A stretch of DNA of 52,550 nucleotides from assembly GCA_017938285.1 (NCBI GenBank), contig JAGBBW010000148.1, positions 1 to 52,550 on the forward strand. The letters run 5' to 3'. Shown in pieces: positions 43,391 through 52,294 of the stretch (position 1 is the stretch's first letter; each line of letters opens with the position of its first letter). The notes beneath the pieces were generated by a model. It was not told the origin of the DNA and ran no database searches. It saw only the letters and a list, made by a program, of their open reading frames with translations. The stretch comes from Lachnospiraceae bacterium (GTDB taxonomy: Bacteria; Bacillota; Clostridia; Lachnospirales; Lachnospiraceae). Both the position numbers and the translations under genes were made by a program.

Positions 43391-43512
43391 CTTTTTTCAA
43401 CCTTGTTTCAAAGGTTACTATTACTTTATGCAGGGATACTTCGTCCTGTGAAGCATTTCATCTTATTTTTTTATCATTGCAGCGTGTTTACACCAAAAGG
43501 TCTGTCCTGACT

Positions 43513-44774
43513 TCATGCTTTCTGGCGGAGCAGGTCAAACTCTTCCACACTGGCGGACAGCTTTACAAAAATTTTCTGTTTTGGATGCGGGCAGCTCTCC
43601 ATGGAATTGCCTTCTTCATCCTTGATTTCCAGAATGGCTGCGGAAATGTTATCTCCATTCTTCCGCATAATTTCCACCACATCACCAACAGTAAATTTAT
43701 TTCTCTGTTCCAGAACAGCATAGCCATCTTCTGTCACACTGCCCACAATGCCAAGGTACGTATATTCTTTTACATACACATTATTATCATAAATCTGTGC
43801 ATCATCCTTTGGCTTATCAAAGAAAAATCCTGTTGTAAACTGACGGTAGGTACACTTGGCAATTTCCTCCCGGTAATACTCAAGATTTTCCTGATATTTT
43901 TCCGGACTTTCAAAGAAGTCATCAATGGCACGCCGGTAGGTTCTTGCCACCGCCGCCACATAAAGCGCCGTCTTCATACGACCTTCCACTTTCAGACTGT
44001 CAATGCCTGCGTCCACAATTTCCGGAATGTACTCAATCATACACAAATCCTTGGAATTAAAAATATAAGTTCCCCGGTCATTTTCAAATACCGGCAGATA
44101 TTCTCCTGGACGGTTTTCTTCCATCAGGTAGTACTTCCAGCGGCATGGATGGGTACAGGCACCTAAGTTGGCATCCCTGCCTGTAAAATAATTGCTGAGC
44201 AGACAGCGGCCGGAGTAGGAAATACACATTGCCCCATGGATAAATGTTTCAATCTCCAGGTCTGCCGGAATATTTTCCCGCAGCTCTTTAATTTCTGCCA
44301 GGGAAAGTTCTCTTGCCGACACCACTCTGGTTGCCCCCATACGGTGCCAGAACCGGTAAGTTCCATAATTCACATTATTTGCCTGGGTACTGATATGGAC
44401 ATCAATATCCGGTGCATGCTCCTTCGCCAGGTCAAACACCCCCGGGTCGGAAATAATCAGCGCATCCGGACGCACCGGTGTACCATCCGCCGCCACATCC
44501 AGGCAGGACAATTCACGGAAATACTCCGCAACTCCCTCTAAATCCCGGTTATGTGCTGTAATATTTGCTGTAACATACACCTTTTTTCCGTGAGCATGGG
44601 CAAACTGAATCCCCTCTGCCATATCCTCCCTGGAAAATTTTTTGCCTTCGCCCGGAGACCATACATTTCTCCTCCAATATACACAGCGTCCGCACCATAC
44701 AATACAGCAACCTTCAATACTTCCAGACTGCTTGCCGGTATTAAAAGCTCCGGCTTTTTATTTCCTGTCATCAT
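43513..44774 (-). pseudogene. trhP: U32 peptidase family tRNA hydroxylation protein (TrhP-like), frameshifted
   Basis: Two frames make one U32 protein of 420 residues. The first 47 codons (PELLIPASSLEVLKVAVLYG...GLRAKAKNF) are followed by a needed -1 shift into SREDMAEGIQFAHAHGKKVY. The rest carries the U32 signature ETFIHGAMCISYSGRCLLSNY and the Cys set GACTHPCRWKYY. The break lies at an A6T4 run (44643-44634). In zero frame it reads A_AAT_TTT, a textbook slippery heptamer; without slippage translation ends at 44538. With trmR next door the role would be prephenate-dependent U34 hydroxylation of tRNA. Confidence 0.8.
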
Positions 44775-45457
44775 ACCTGTTTTGTACTCCTTTCAGCTGG
44801 ACCTTCCTGACGCTTTACACTTAACGCCATTCCGTCCCCTACTGCCACAATGGAGGTGGTCAGTAATTCATTATGTTTCAATTCATACAGATATTCCCGC
44901 ATTCTCATGTGAATTGTTCTGTCCCTTCGTGTAATGCTGTATTTGGATTCCACAATGGACCCCTCCTGCAGCACATTGTCCGTCACCAGCAGTGCTCCTG
45001 CCGGCAGCATAGGCAGTATCTGGACCAAAAAGTTCATATACTGTGCCTTTGCTGCATCCATAAAAACAAAATCATACTGGTTTCCCTGTTCACGCAGGCG
45101 TTTTAACACTTCTTCCGCATCTCCGGTCAGAAAAGTTACATCCTGGCATCGTTTCAGTGCTGCCAGATTTTTCTCTGCCTCCACAATACGCATTGGCACT
45201 TTTTCAATTGTGGTCAGTTTACAGTCCTGTGGCATATATTCACACAGCAAGGAGGCGGAAAAGCCGATGGCTGTTCCCACCTCCAGGATTTTCTTTGGCT
45301 GCTTCAGCTCCAGGAGCATTCTAAGGAAACTTTGTGCTTCCTTCCGGATAATCGGCACCTCATGGGCAATGGCGTACTCCTCCAGGGCAGCCAGATGCTC
45401 CGGAAGTTCTGTTTCCAGGGAATTCAGATACTCCACAAGTCTTGGTTCTACAATCAT
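44771..45457 (-). CDS. trmR: tRNA 5-hydroxyuridine methyltransferase (TrmR/YrrM)
   Basis: 228 residues. An O-methyltransferase of the CCoAOMT-like family: ILEVGTAIGFSASLL (SAM loop), TTIEKVPMRIVEAEKNL, FVFMDAAKAQYMNFL, LLVTDNVLQEGSI. In B. subtilis the orthologue YrrM methylates 5-hydroxyuridine at position 34 of tRNA after U32 proteins have added the hydroxyl. Its TGA overlaps the ATG of the U32 gene, so the two steps are encoded together. Confidence 0.9.
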   Translation of the reverse strand: MIVEPRLVEYLNSLETELPEHLAALEEYAIAHEVPIIRKEAQSFLRMLLELKQPKKILEVGTAIGFSASLLCEYMPQDCKLTTIEKVPMRIVEAEKNLAALKRCQDVTFLTGDAEEVLKRLREQGNQYDFVFMDAAKAQYMNFLVQILPMLPAGALLVTDNVLQEGSIVESKYSITRRDRTIHMRMREYLYELKHNELLTTSIVAVGDGMALSVKRQEGPAERSTKQV

Positions 45458-45518
45458 GGTTCCTCCATTTCATGTCCTGCCACAGAAAAAACAGCTGTTC
45501 TGCAGCAGACATTCCTGT

Positions 45519-45932
45519 TTACTCATCCGCCGCTTCCTGGACAATGGAATTGGAATAGTTCGTAATCTGGTCCAGTATTTCATCATAAGTCATCGACGTA
45601 TTTAAAATATACGTACCTGCCAGAATTTTGTGCCCCATCAGCTGTACCTTTAAATAAAACGAATAGCGGCTTGGAATCAGACGGTTCATTTCCAGTGCGG
45701 CTGCCACCTCCATGGTGGAGGCACCGTCCTTGATGGTTATTTCCGCATTTATTCCCGGCTCAGCGTCCATGGAATAAGCACCGAATACCTGATAACAAAA
45801 GTCTCTTGCCGTAATTCCAACCTTATATATCGCAAAAATGACAACTGCATAAAAGACAATATTCAGCAGCAGATGCATAATAAAGCCTGCCACATCTATC
45901 GCAATTTTTGTCCCTTCCTGTTTCTGTGCCAT
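45519..45932 (-). CDS. MltG/YceG-like protein lacking the catalytic domain
   Basis: 137 residues. One membrane segment (about 15-42) is followed by the LysM-like N-terminal domain of MltG: ITIKDGASTMEVAAALEMNR, LIPSRYSFYLKV, LAGTYILNTSMTYDEILDQI. Full MltG proteins have about 350 residues and a catalytic Glu in the following domain, which is absent here. The position before trmR is that of mltG (yrrL) in B. subtilis. It may bind glycan or regulate; it cannot cleave it. Confidence 0.75.
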   Translation of the reverse strand: MAQKQEGTKIAIDVAGFIMHLLLNIVFYAVVIFAIYKVGITARDFCYQVFGAYSMDAEPGINAEITIKDGASTMEVAAALEMNRLIPSRYSFYLKVQLMGHKILAGTYILNTSMTYDEILDQITNYSNSIVQEAADE

Positions 45933-46029
45933 ACTTACCTCTCATTCCGGGACTGCCGGGTGAACCAGCCTCACTCCACACAGCAGCCCCTTTTTCTGAT
46001 TCTGCCGCACAATCTGCAGTCAGTAACAC

Positions 46030-48057
46030 TTATACTTCTACTTCCACGATAATCGGCAGAATCATCGGATTTCTCTTGGTACGTTTCCATACAAAATCCC
46101 CAAGGGAATCCTTTATTACATTTTTCATTTTACCCCAGTCAGAGCTGTTACGGTTCAGACACTTATCCAGTGCATCTTCCACGACAGTCTTTGCCTCAAT
46201 TAAAAGGTTTTCTGACTCTCTTACATATACAAAACCTCTGGATATAATATCCGGTCCTGCTAAAATTTCGTTTGTATATTTTGCCAGTGTCACAACAACT
46301 ACCAGCAGACCATTTTCCGATAAATGCTGGCGGTCACGCAGCACAATGTTTCCTACATCCCCTACGCCAAGACCGTCTACTAAAATTCCCTGGGCAGTAA
46401 CCTTGTCTACCACTCTTGCCTGGTCTGCCTCCATTTCCAGCACATCACCGGAGGAAAGAATAAATACATTATCCTTTTCCACACCCATCGTCTGGGCCAG
46501 TTCCGCATGACGTACCAGATGACGGTACTCACCATGTACCGGAATAGCAAACTTTGGCTTGGTCAGCGCATAAATAAGCTTTAACTCTTCCTGGCAGGCA
46601 TGACCGGATACATGCGTATCCTGGAAAATCACCTTGGCACCCATTCTGGATAAATCATTAATCACCTTGGACACATGCTTTTCATTGCCCGGAATTGGCG
46701 TGGAACTTAAAATAACCGTGTCGCCCGGCATAATGGACACTTTTTTGTGTACATTGGCTGCCATTCTGGATAATGCTGCCATAGCTTCCCCCTGGCTTCC
46801 GGTAGTAATCAGTACCACCTTTTCCGGTGGATAATTCTTAATCTGGTCAATGTCAATCATCAGACCTTCCGGAATATTGATATAGCCCAGTTCAGACGCT
46901 GTTGTAATAATATTTACCATACTCCGGCCTTCAATAACAACCTTGCGGTCATATTTGCTGGCAGAATTAATAATCTGCTGCACACGGTCCACATTGGAGG
47001 CAAAGGTTGCCACAATGATTCTGTGGGCAGTATTTTCTGCAAATAAATTGTCAAAGGTTTTTCCCACGGTACGCTCGGACATGGTAAAGCCAGGACGCTC
47101 CACATTCGTGGAATCCGCCAGCAGGGCAAGTACACCCTTCTTTCCGATTTCGCCAAGACGCTGCAGGTCAAAGCTGTCACCAAATACCGGGGTATAGTCC
47201 ACCTTAAAGTCACCGGTATGGATAATGGTTCCTACCGGAGTATAGATGGCAAACGCTGCCGAATCTGCAATACTGTGGTTCGTGCGGATAAATTCAATAC
47301 GGAAACAGCCAAGATTAATGGACTGTCCATGCTTTATCACCTTACGCTTTGTGGACTTCACAAGATTATGCTCTTTCAGCTTATTTTCAATAATACCCAT
47401 GGTCAGCTTCGTAGCATAAATCGGTACATTCACCTGTGGCAGAATATACGGCAGGGAACCAATATGATCCTCATGGGCGTGGGTAATCACAAACCCTTTC
47501 ACCTTGTCGATATTATCCTTTAAGTAGGTCACATCCGGAATCACCAGATCTACGCCAAGCATATCTTCGGTCGGGAAGGCGAGACCACAGTCTACCACAA
47601 TAATGGAATCCTCATACTCATATGCTGTAATGTTCATACCAATCTGCTCTAAGCCGCCCAAAGGTATGATTTTTACACCATGAAGCTCCGGTAATACCGT
47701 TTTCACCACTTCCGGATGTACTGCCGGCAATTCCTCCGCTGCTTTTTTCGTTCTTCTGCGTGGTGCGGATTTTCTTGTCTTTGGTGCCGGTGTCATGGTC
47801 TCTGCAGTTCCAGGCACTGCATCCTCACCGGCTGCTTCTGCATAAACCGTATCTGCAGCGGTTTCCTCGGTCTGTGCTTTCTTCACTGTCCTTGTTCTTC
47901 TCACAAGTCCTTTCTCTGTCTTACCATCTGCTGTTTTAGACGTTCTTCCTGTTCTGCGTGTACGTTTTTGCGCAGGAACAGTCTCTGCCACGTTTTCTAC
48001 AACCGTAGTATCCACACCCGGCACTCCATCCTTCATATTCACTTTTCTGTTTCTCAA
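46030..48057 (-). CDS. rnj: Ribonuclease J with basic N-terminal extension
   Basis: 675 residues against about 555 for usual RNase J. Residues 1-120 are a low-complexity Arg/Lys/Ala/Thr-rich extension (QKRTRRTGRTSK, RKSAPRRRTKKAA). The metallo-beta-lactamase core starts at about 128 (VKIIPLGGLEQIGMN), with the HxHxDH motif at 193-198, followed by beta-CASP (GSQGEAMAALSRMA, HVSGHACQEE) and the C-terminal domain. It processes and degrades RNA from 5' ends. The start is a TTG at 48057, six bases after GGAGG. Confidence 0.93.
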   Translation of the reverse strand: MRNRKVNMKDGVPGVDTTVVENVAETVPAQKRTRRTGRTSKTADGKTEKGLVRRTRTVKKAQTEETAADTVYAEAAGEDAVPGTAETMTPAPKTRKSAPRRRTKKAAEELPAVHPEVVKTVLPELHGVKIIPLGGLEQIGMNITAYEYEDSIIVVDCGLAFPTEDMLGVDLVIPDVTYLKDNIDKVKGFVITHAHEDHIGSLPYILPQVNVPIYATKLTMGIIENKLKEHNLVKSTKRKVIKHGQSINLGCFRIEFIRTNHSIADSAAFAIYTPVGTIIHTGDFKVDYTPVFGDSFDLQRLGEIGKKGVLALLADSTNVERPGFTMSERTVGKTFDNLFAENTAHRIIVATFASNVDRVQQIINSASKYDRKVVIEGRSMVNIITTASELGYINIPEGLMIDIDQIKNYPPEKVVLITTGSQGEAMAALSRMAANVHKKVSIMPGDTVILSSTPIPGNEKHVSKVINDLSRMGAKVIFQDTHVSGHACQEELKLIYALTKPKFAIPVHGEYRHLVRHAELAQTMGVEKDNVFILSSGDVLEMEADQARVVDKVTAQGILVDGLGVGDVGNIVLRDRQHLSENGLLVVVVTLAKYTNEILAGPDIISRGFVYVRESENLLIEAKTVVEDALDKCLNRNSSDWGKMKNVIKDSLGDFVWKRTKRNPMILPIIVEVEV

Positions 48058-48072
48058 GTCAATCCTCCATTC

Positions 48073-48354
48073 CTAGTCCTGCGTCACCAGTTCGAGGTCA
48101 TCCAGTAATTCCTCAAAAATAGCCGCAACTGCTGTTAATTCTTTTTCGTCTTCTACAATATCATAAAACGCTTCCTCTGCGTCTTCATTCGGTACTTCTT
48201 TTAAAATCAGTGCTTCTTCCTCTTCATCCTCAATATCATCCAGTACAAGAAGGTACTTCACACCGTTAATTTTGGTTTCTTCTATTACACGAAAAACGGC
48301 TACATCGCCATCTTCGGTTGTAAAATTCACTGTCATTTCCTTTTCTTTGTTCAT
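48073..48354 (-). CDS. DUF1292 protein (YrzB-like)
   Basis: 93 residues, acidic (long EDEEEE and EDAEEAFYDIVEDEKE stretches) with the DUF1292 pattern FTTEDGDVAVFRVIEETKIN...YLLVLDD. The start ATG at 48354 follows GGAGAG and is one base from the ruvX stop. It is part of the conserved ireB-ruvX-yrzB block; the function is unknown. Confidence 0.85.
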   Translation of the reverse strand: MNKEKEMTVNFTTEDGDVAVFRVIEETKINGVKYLLVLDDIEDEEEEALILKEVPNEDAEEAFYDIVEDEKELTAVAAIFEELLDDLELVTQD

Positions 48355-48355
48355 A

Positions 48356-48826
48356 CTACTCTCCATTCTGAGCACCAGCGGCTCTCGCAGCATCCATGGC
48401 TGCCTTGTTTGCAAGATAGTCCAGATATCCCTGCAGAATCAGTACTGCTGCCAGTTTATCCACCACCTGCATTTTCTTTCCAAGACCCACAGCTCCCTGA
48501 TCCAGTACCCGGTGGGCTGCCACCGTCGTCAGGCGTTCGTCCCATAATTCCACCGGCAGGCCTGTCCTGCGCTTTAAGTCCTCTGCAAATTCTTCGGATT
48601 TCTGCGCACGTTCCCCAATGGTATTGTTCATATTCTTTGGATACCCAAGGACAATTTTCTCTACGCCATATTCCTTTACCAGTTCCTCAATCCGCTGAAA
48701 AGTCTGACGAAGCTGGTTTTCCTTTTTTCTCCGTATTGTTTCAATTCCCTGTGCGGTCAGCAGAAGCTCATCACTGATGGCAACACCAACGGTCACAGAA
48801 CCATAATCGAGTCCCATAATTCTCAT
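48356..48826 (-). CDS. ruvX: Putative Holliday junction resolvase RuvX/YqgF
   Basis: 156 residues. RNase H-like fold with the conserved acids: Asp7 in [11 protein letters not shown], Glu in [13 protein letters not shown], and Asp in [14 protein letters not shown], plus [17 protein letters not shown]. YqgF proteins are credited with pre-16S rRNA 5'-end processing as well as junction resolution. It lies 12 bp after ireB. Confidence 0.93.
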   Translation of the reverse strand: MRIMGLDYGSVTVGVAISDELLLTAQGIETIRRKKENQLRQTFQRIEELVKEYGVEKIVLGYPKNMNNTIGERAQKSEEFAEDLKRRTGLPVELWDERLTTVAAHRVLDQGAVGLGKKMQVVDKLAAVLILQGYLDYLANKAAMDAARAAGAQNGE

Positions 48827-48838
48827 ACAATTTTTCCC

Positions 48839-49096
48839 TTAAAAGTGATGTCTGATATAATCCTGTAATAATTCCTCAATAATTTCATCCCGCTCTACTT
48901 TCATAATCAGGCTCCTTGCCCCATTATGACTGGTAATATAGGTCGGATCCCCGGACATAACATATCCCACAATCTGGCTGATTGGGTTATATCCCTGCTC
49001 TGTCAGTGCCTCATAGACGCTGTCAATCACGTCCTTCACTACCGGCTGGACTTCTTTGGGTACTCTGAAATACTGGGTTTTGTTAATTTCGTTCAT
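48839..49096 (-). CDS. ireB: IreB family regulatory phosphoprotein (DUF965)
   Basis: 85 residues with the family hallmarks TQYFRV near the N-terminus, VYEALTEQGYNPISQIVGY, LMSGDPTYI-type SGDPTYITSHNGAR, and RDEIIEELLQDYI. In enterococci IreB is a target of the Ser/Thr kinase IreK, and the N-terminal Thr is the phosphosite. First gene of the ireB-ruvX-DUF1292-rnj run. Confidence 0.93.
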   Translation of the reverse strand: MNEINKTQYFRVPKEVQPVVKDVIDSVYEALTEQGYNPISQIVGYVMSGDPTYITSHNGARSLIMKVERDEIIEELLQDYIRHHF

Positions 49097-49145
49097 AATG
49101 TTCCTTTCCTGATGTAATATTCCGAACCACGCTCTATATCTTTAT

Positions 49146-49174
49146 ATATTAATATACAATTCCAAAAAAGTAAA
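49146..49174 (-). promoter_or_regulatory. Probable promoter of the ireB unit
   Basis: Minus strand: TTTACT (49174-49169), 17-bp spacer, TAATAT (49151-49146). Moderate match. Confidence 0.45.
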
Positions 49175-49225
49175 GTAGGCATTCGAAAATAAGGATGGGA
49201 AATGCAATTTTTTAGGGATTTTTTA

Positions 49226-50566
49226 TTATTGCAGTTCTGCGCACACTGCTTCCTGTCCCGGAATGTTTTCTGTCACCCGCACGGTTCTTATCTGGTTGGA
49301 AAGGTCCTCTTCGGTCCGGACCACTACCCGTATATAACGTTCGTTATAACCTGTCTGGCATTCCACACCATTCATTGTGGTCTGCTCCTCAAATAATACT
49401 TTTTCTTCTTTTCCGGTAAACTGGCTGCGGTATCGTTCCCCCAGGGATGCTTCCAATGCCATCAGACGCTCACTGCGTTCTGTTTTTATCTGCTCTGCTA
49501 CCTGCCCCGGCATTTTATCTGCCACGGTTCCTTTTCTCCGGGAATACTTAAAAACATGAATTTTGGAAAACCCGATCCGCTCTGCAAAAGCAAGGGTTTC
49601 CGCAAATTCTTCTTCCGTTTCCTGTGGAAATCCCACAATGATATCCGTAGTAATGGCCGGTGCATGATAATACTTCTTCAGCAGTTCCACGCTTGCCGCA
49701 TAATCCTCCGTGGTATACTTACGGTTCATCCTCTTTAACACAGTATCACTTCCACTTTGCAGCGACAGATGAAAATGTGGACACACTGTTCTGCACTCAC
49801 ATAAAGTCTTGACAAAATTTTCCGTAATAATACGCGGTTCCAGGGAACCAAGACGAATTCTTTTTATTCCGCTGATACCATCCAGTTCTTTTATCAGTTC
49901 CAGCAAAGGCTGGCTGCCATCGTCCACAGGCTGTCCATAGGAAGATAAGTGAATCCCTGTCAGCACGACTTCCTGATATCCTGCTGCCGCCAGACGCTCC
50001 ACTTCTTCCTTCACATTCTGTGGCTTTCTGGAACGGATACGTCCTCTGGCATACGGAATAATGCAGTAACTGCAGAACTGGTTGCAGCCATCCTGGATTT
50101 TTACATACGCCCTGGTATGTTCCACCTGGGTATCCAGACTTAATTCTTCATATTCTGTTTCTTTCCCAATTTCCAGACGCTTATTTTCTTCTCCCTGTAT
50201 ATACCGGGCAAGAATCTCCACAATCTGTTTTTTCTGGTTATTTCCAATTACTACATCAATGCCGGTTTCCTTCATGGTCTCCTCATCGGCCGTCTGTGCA
50301 TAACAGCCTGCTGCCACCACAATGGCATCCGGGTTCTTTTTCTTTGCCCTGTGCAGCATCTGCCTGGATTTCCTGTCTGCCATATTCGTCACCGAACAGG
50401 TATTTACCACATAAATATCTGCCATTTCCTGAAAATCCACCAGAACTGCCCCTGCTCCCACAAACAGGGTCTGCATGGCTTCCGTTTCATAAGAATTCAC
50501 TTTACATCCCAGGGTCAGAAACGCAACCTTTTTATTTTTAACAGAAACACAATTATTATTTTCCAT
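49226..50566 (-). CDS. mtaB: tRNA t6A37 methylthiotransferase MtaB
   Basis: 446 residues. The N-terminal MTTase domain has cluster cysteines at 21, 57 and 88 (LGCKVNSYET, VVNTCSVT, AAGCYAQ). The radical SAM domain has CNQFCSYC (Cys161, 165, 168), and a TRAM domain closes the chain. LGCKVNSYE and the CSYCIIPYARGR form mark MtaB and not MiaB or RimO. It adds a methylthio group to t6A37 of tRNAs for ANN codons. GGAG precedes the ATG. Confidence 0.94.
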   Translation of the reverse strand: MENNNCVSVKNKKVAFLTLGCKVNSYETEAMQTLFVGAGAVLVDFQEMADIYVVNTCSVTNMADRKSRQMLHRAKKKNPDAIVVAAGCYAQTADEETMKETGIDVVIGNNQKKQIVEILARYIQGEENKRLEIGKETEYEELSLDTQVEHTRAYVKIQDGCNQFCSYCIIPYARGRIRSRKPQNVKEEVERLAAAGYQEVVLTGIHLSSYGQPVDDGSQPLLELIKELDGISGIKRIRLGSLEPRIITENFVKTLCECRTVCPHFHLSLQSGSDTVLKRMNRKYTTEDYAASVELLKKYYHAPAITTDIIVGFPQETEEEFAETLAFAERIGFSKIHVFKYSRRKGTVADKMPGQVAEQIKTERSERLMALEASLGERYRSQFTGKEEKVLFEEQTTMNGVECQTGYNERYIRVVVRTEEDLSNQIRTVRVTENIPGQEAVCAELQ

Positions 50567-50650
50567 TTTGTTCTCCTTCTTTTTCCAATCCTCTTACACT
50601 TTTTCACACATTTATAGAAAAATCCATTTCATTTTTATCTACTTTGCATA

Positions 50651-50679
50651 TTGATTTTTATGTCAAAAAGAAGTAGTAT
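50651..50679 (+). promoter_or_regulatory. Promoter of the HPr-like gene
   Basis: TTGATT (50651-50656), 17-bp spacer, TAGTAT (50674-50679). AAGGAGG (near 50700) precedes the ATG at 50716. Confidence 0.6.
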
Positions 50680-50715
50680 AGAGATGTAGAAAAACTATAC
50701 AAGGAGGATATTACT

Positions 50716-50943
50716 ATGACTACAGTTAATATTTGTTTAGATTCTATCGATAAGGTAAAGGCTTTTGTAAATACTATTACAAAGTTTGATTCCGATTTCG
50801 ATTTGATCTCTGGAAGATATGTGATCGATGCAAAGTCCATTATGGGTATTTTCAGCCTTGACTTATCCAAGCCAATCCAGCTGGATATCCACAGCGAAAA
50901 CGTAGCTGATATTATGGCTGCTTTAACGCCTTACATCGTATAA
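50716..50943 (+). CDS. HPr-like protein lacking the active-site histidine
   Basis: 75 residues of HPr fold: TITKFDSDFDLISGRYVIDA and KSIMGIFSLDLSKP match HPr around the Ser46 site (here Ser41 in DAKSIMG). The N-terminal GLHARPA loop with the phosphorylated His15 is replaced by CLDSIDKVKAF. It cannot carry PTS phosphate, so a regulatory or structural role is inferred. Monocistronic with its own promoter and terminator. Confidence 0.8.
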   Translation: MTTVNICLDSIDKVKAFVNTITKFDSDFDLISGRYVIDAKSIMGIFSLDLSKPIQLDIHSENVADIMAALTPYIV

Positions 50944-50983
50944 TACATACTACGGAAATCAGGTAAAGGTTAATAAGTTACAT

Positions 50984-51014
50984 GGGGAGGATACATTCTG
51001 TATTCTCCTTTTTT
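50984..51014 (+). terminator. Terminator of the HPr-like gene
   Basis: GGGAGGATACA pairs with TGTATTCTCC around a short loop, followed by TTTTTT. Confidence 0.8.
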
Positions 51015-51112
51015 CATGTCCGCTTTCTCTTCCTGCAGTCATTCTTCTTTTCTCCGATGTACGAAAAAAACAAACAACCGCAAAAAGGGACTGCGGACAC
51101 AACACCTTATTC

Positions 51113-52294
51113 TTATCCAACCTGCACTACTTCTACCGTATCCAGTGCTTCTTTCACCAGTTCTTCAATTCTTTCTTCCAGATGAGTCTCGGACTGTTCA
51201 ATGACTGACAATACCGGATGGGTTACCGGATGCTTTGCCACAAAAATCGTACAGCAGTCTTCATATGGAAGAATGGATGTTTCGTAAGTCTTAATCTTTT
51301 CTGAAATTGTCACAATATCCTGTTTGTCAAAGGCAATCAGCGGACGGTATACCGGCAGGGTACATACCGCATTGGTCGCCACAAGACTCTGCATGGTCTG
51401 GCTGGCTACCTGTCCGATACTTTCTCCGGTAATCAGACCAAGACACTTACTGTCCTTTGCCAGCTTCTCTGCAATACGCATCATATAACGGCGCATAATA
51501 ATGGTCAGCTGCTCATGTGGGCACTGCTCATAAATATATAACTGAATGTCTGTAAAATTCACAATATTCAAACGGATCGGTCCGGTATAGGCGCTGATAA
51601 TCTTTGCCAGGTCCACTACCTTCTGCTTTGCCCTGTCACTGGTATATGGCGGTGCATGGAAATAGGTTGCTTCAATGGCAACACCTCGTTTTGCAATCAT
51701 ATAGCCTGCCACCGGACTGTCAATACCGCCGGAAAGCAGCAGCATACCCTTACCGCCGGAGCCTACCGGCATACCGCCAGGACCCGGAATAATGTGGGAA
51801 TAAATATAGGATTTGTTTCTTACTTCTACCCAGATACGCACCTTTGGGTCATGCACATCCACCTTGATTCCCGCATCCATAAAACGGTACAGAATGGACT
51901 CTCCAAGCTTACGGCACATTTCCGGAGAGGTAATCGGATAACGCTTATCCGCACGTTTTGCCTCTACTTTGAACGTAAAATTCTTATCCTGATAAAATTC
52001 ATCCACATACTTTAATGCCTCTTCGGTAATGGTGTCCCAGTCCGTACTGTCCACAACCACAACCGGACAGATGCCTGCCACACCAAACACCTTCTGCAGC
52101 TCCTCTATCGTTTCATCATAATCATACTCATCCGGACAGGAAACAAAAATACGTCCCTGTTCTCTGGAAACCTCAAAATTTCCTAACTTGTCCAGATGGT
52201 ACTGCACCTGGTCACGCAGAATATTTTCAAATACGTGGCGGTTTTTGCCCTTTAAACCAATCTCTGCATATTTAATTAAAAATGCTTTGTACAT
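51113..52294 (-). CDS. thiI: tRNA 4-thiouridine synthase ThiI
   Basis: 393 residues, the short form without the rhodanese domain that is usual in Firmicutes. NFLD/THUMP domains (1-165; TFKVEAKRADKRYPITSPEM) precede the PP-loop SGGIDSP (188-194), then TYFHAPPYTS and ITGESIGQVASQT. It adenylates U8 of tRNA and passes on sulphur; some short forms also feed thiamine synthesis. A partner cysteine desulfurase is not in the window but may lie just beyond its right edge. Confidence 0.95.
   Translation of the reverse strand: MYKAFLIKYAEIGLKGKNRHVFENILRDQVQYHLDKLGNFEVSREQGRIFVSCPDEYDYDETIEELQKVFGVAGICPVVVVDSTDWDTITEEALKYVDEFYQDKNFTFKVEAKRADKRYPITSPEMCRKLGESILYRFMDAGIKVDVHDPKVRIWVEVRNKSYIYSHIIPGPGGMPVGSGGKGMLLLSGGIDSPVAGYMIAKRGVAIEATYFHAPPYTSDRAKQKVVDLAKIISAYTGPIRLNIVNFTDIQLYIYEQCPHEQLTIIMRRYMMRIAEKLAKDSKCLGLITGESIGQVASQTMQSLVATNAVCTLPVYRPLIAFDKQDIVTISEKIKTYETSILPYEDCCTIFVAKHPVTHPVLSVIEQSETHLEERIEELVKEALDTVEVVQVG

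Noticed and set aside
44538-44622. Separate short protein made from the first trhP frame as an independent gene
   Set aside because: Its residues after codon 47 match nothing, while the other frame continues the U32 family exactly; a frameshift explains it better.
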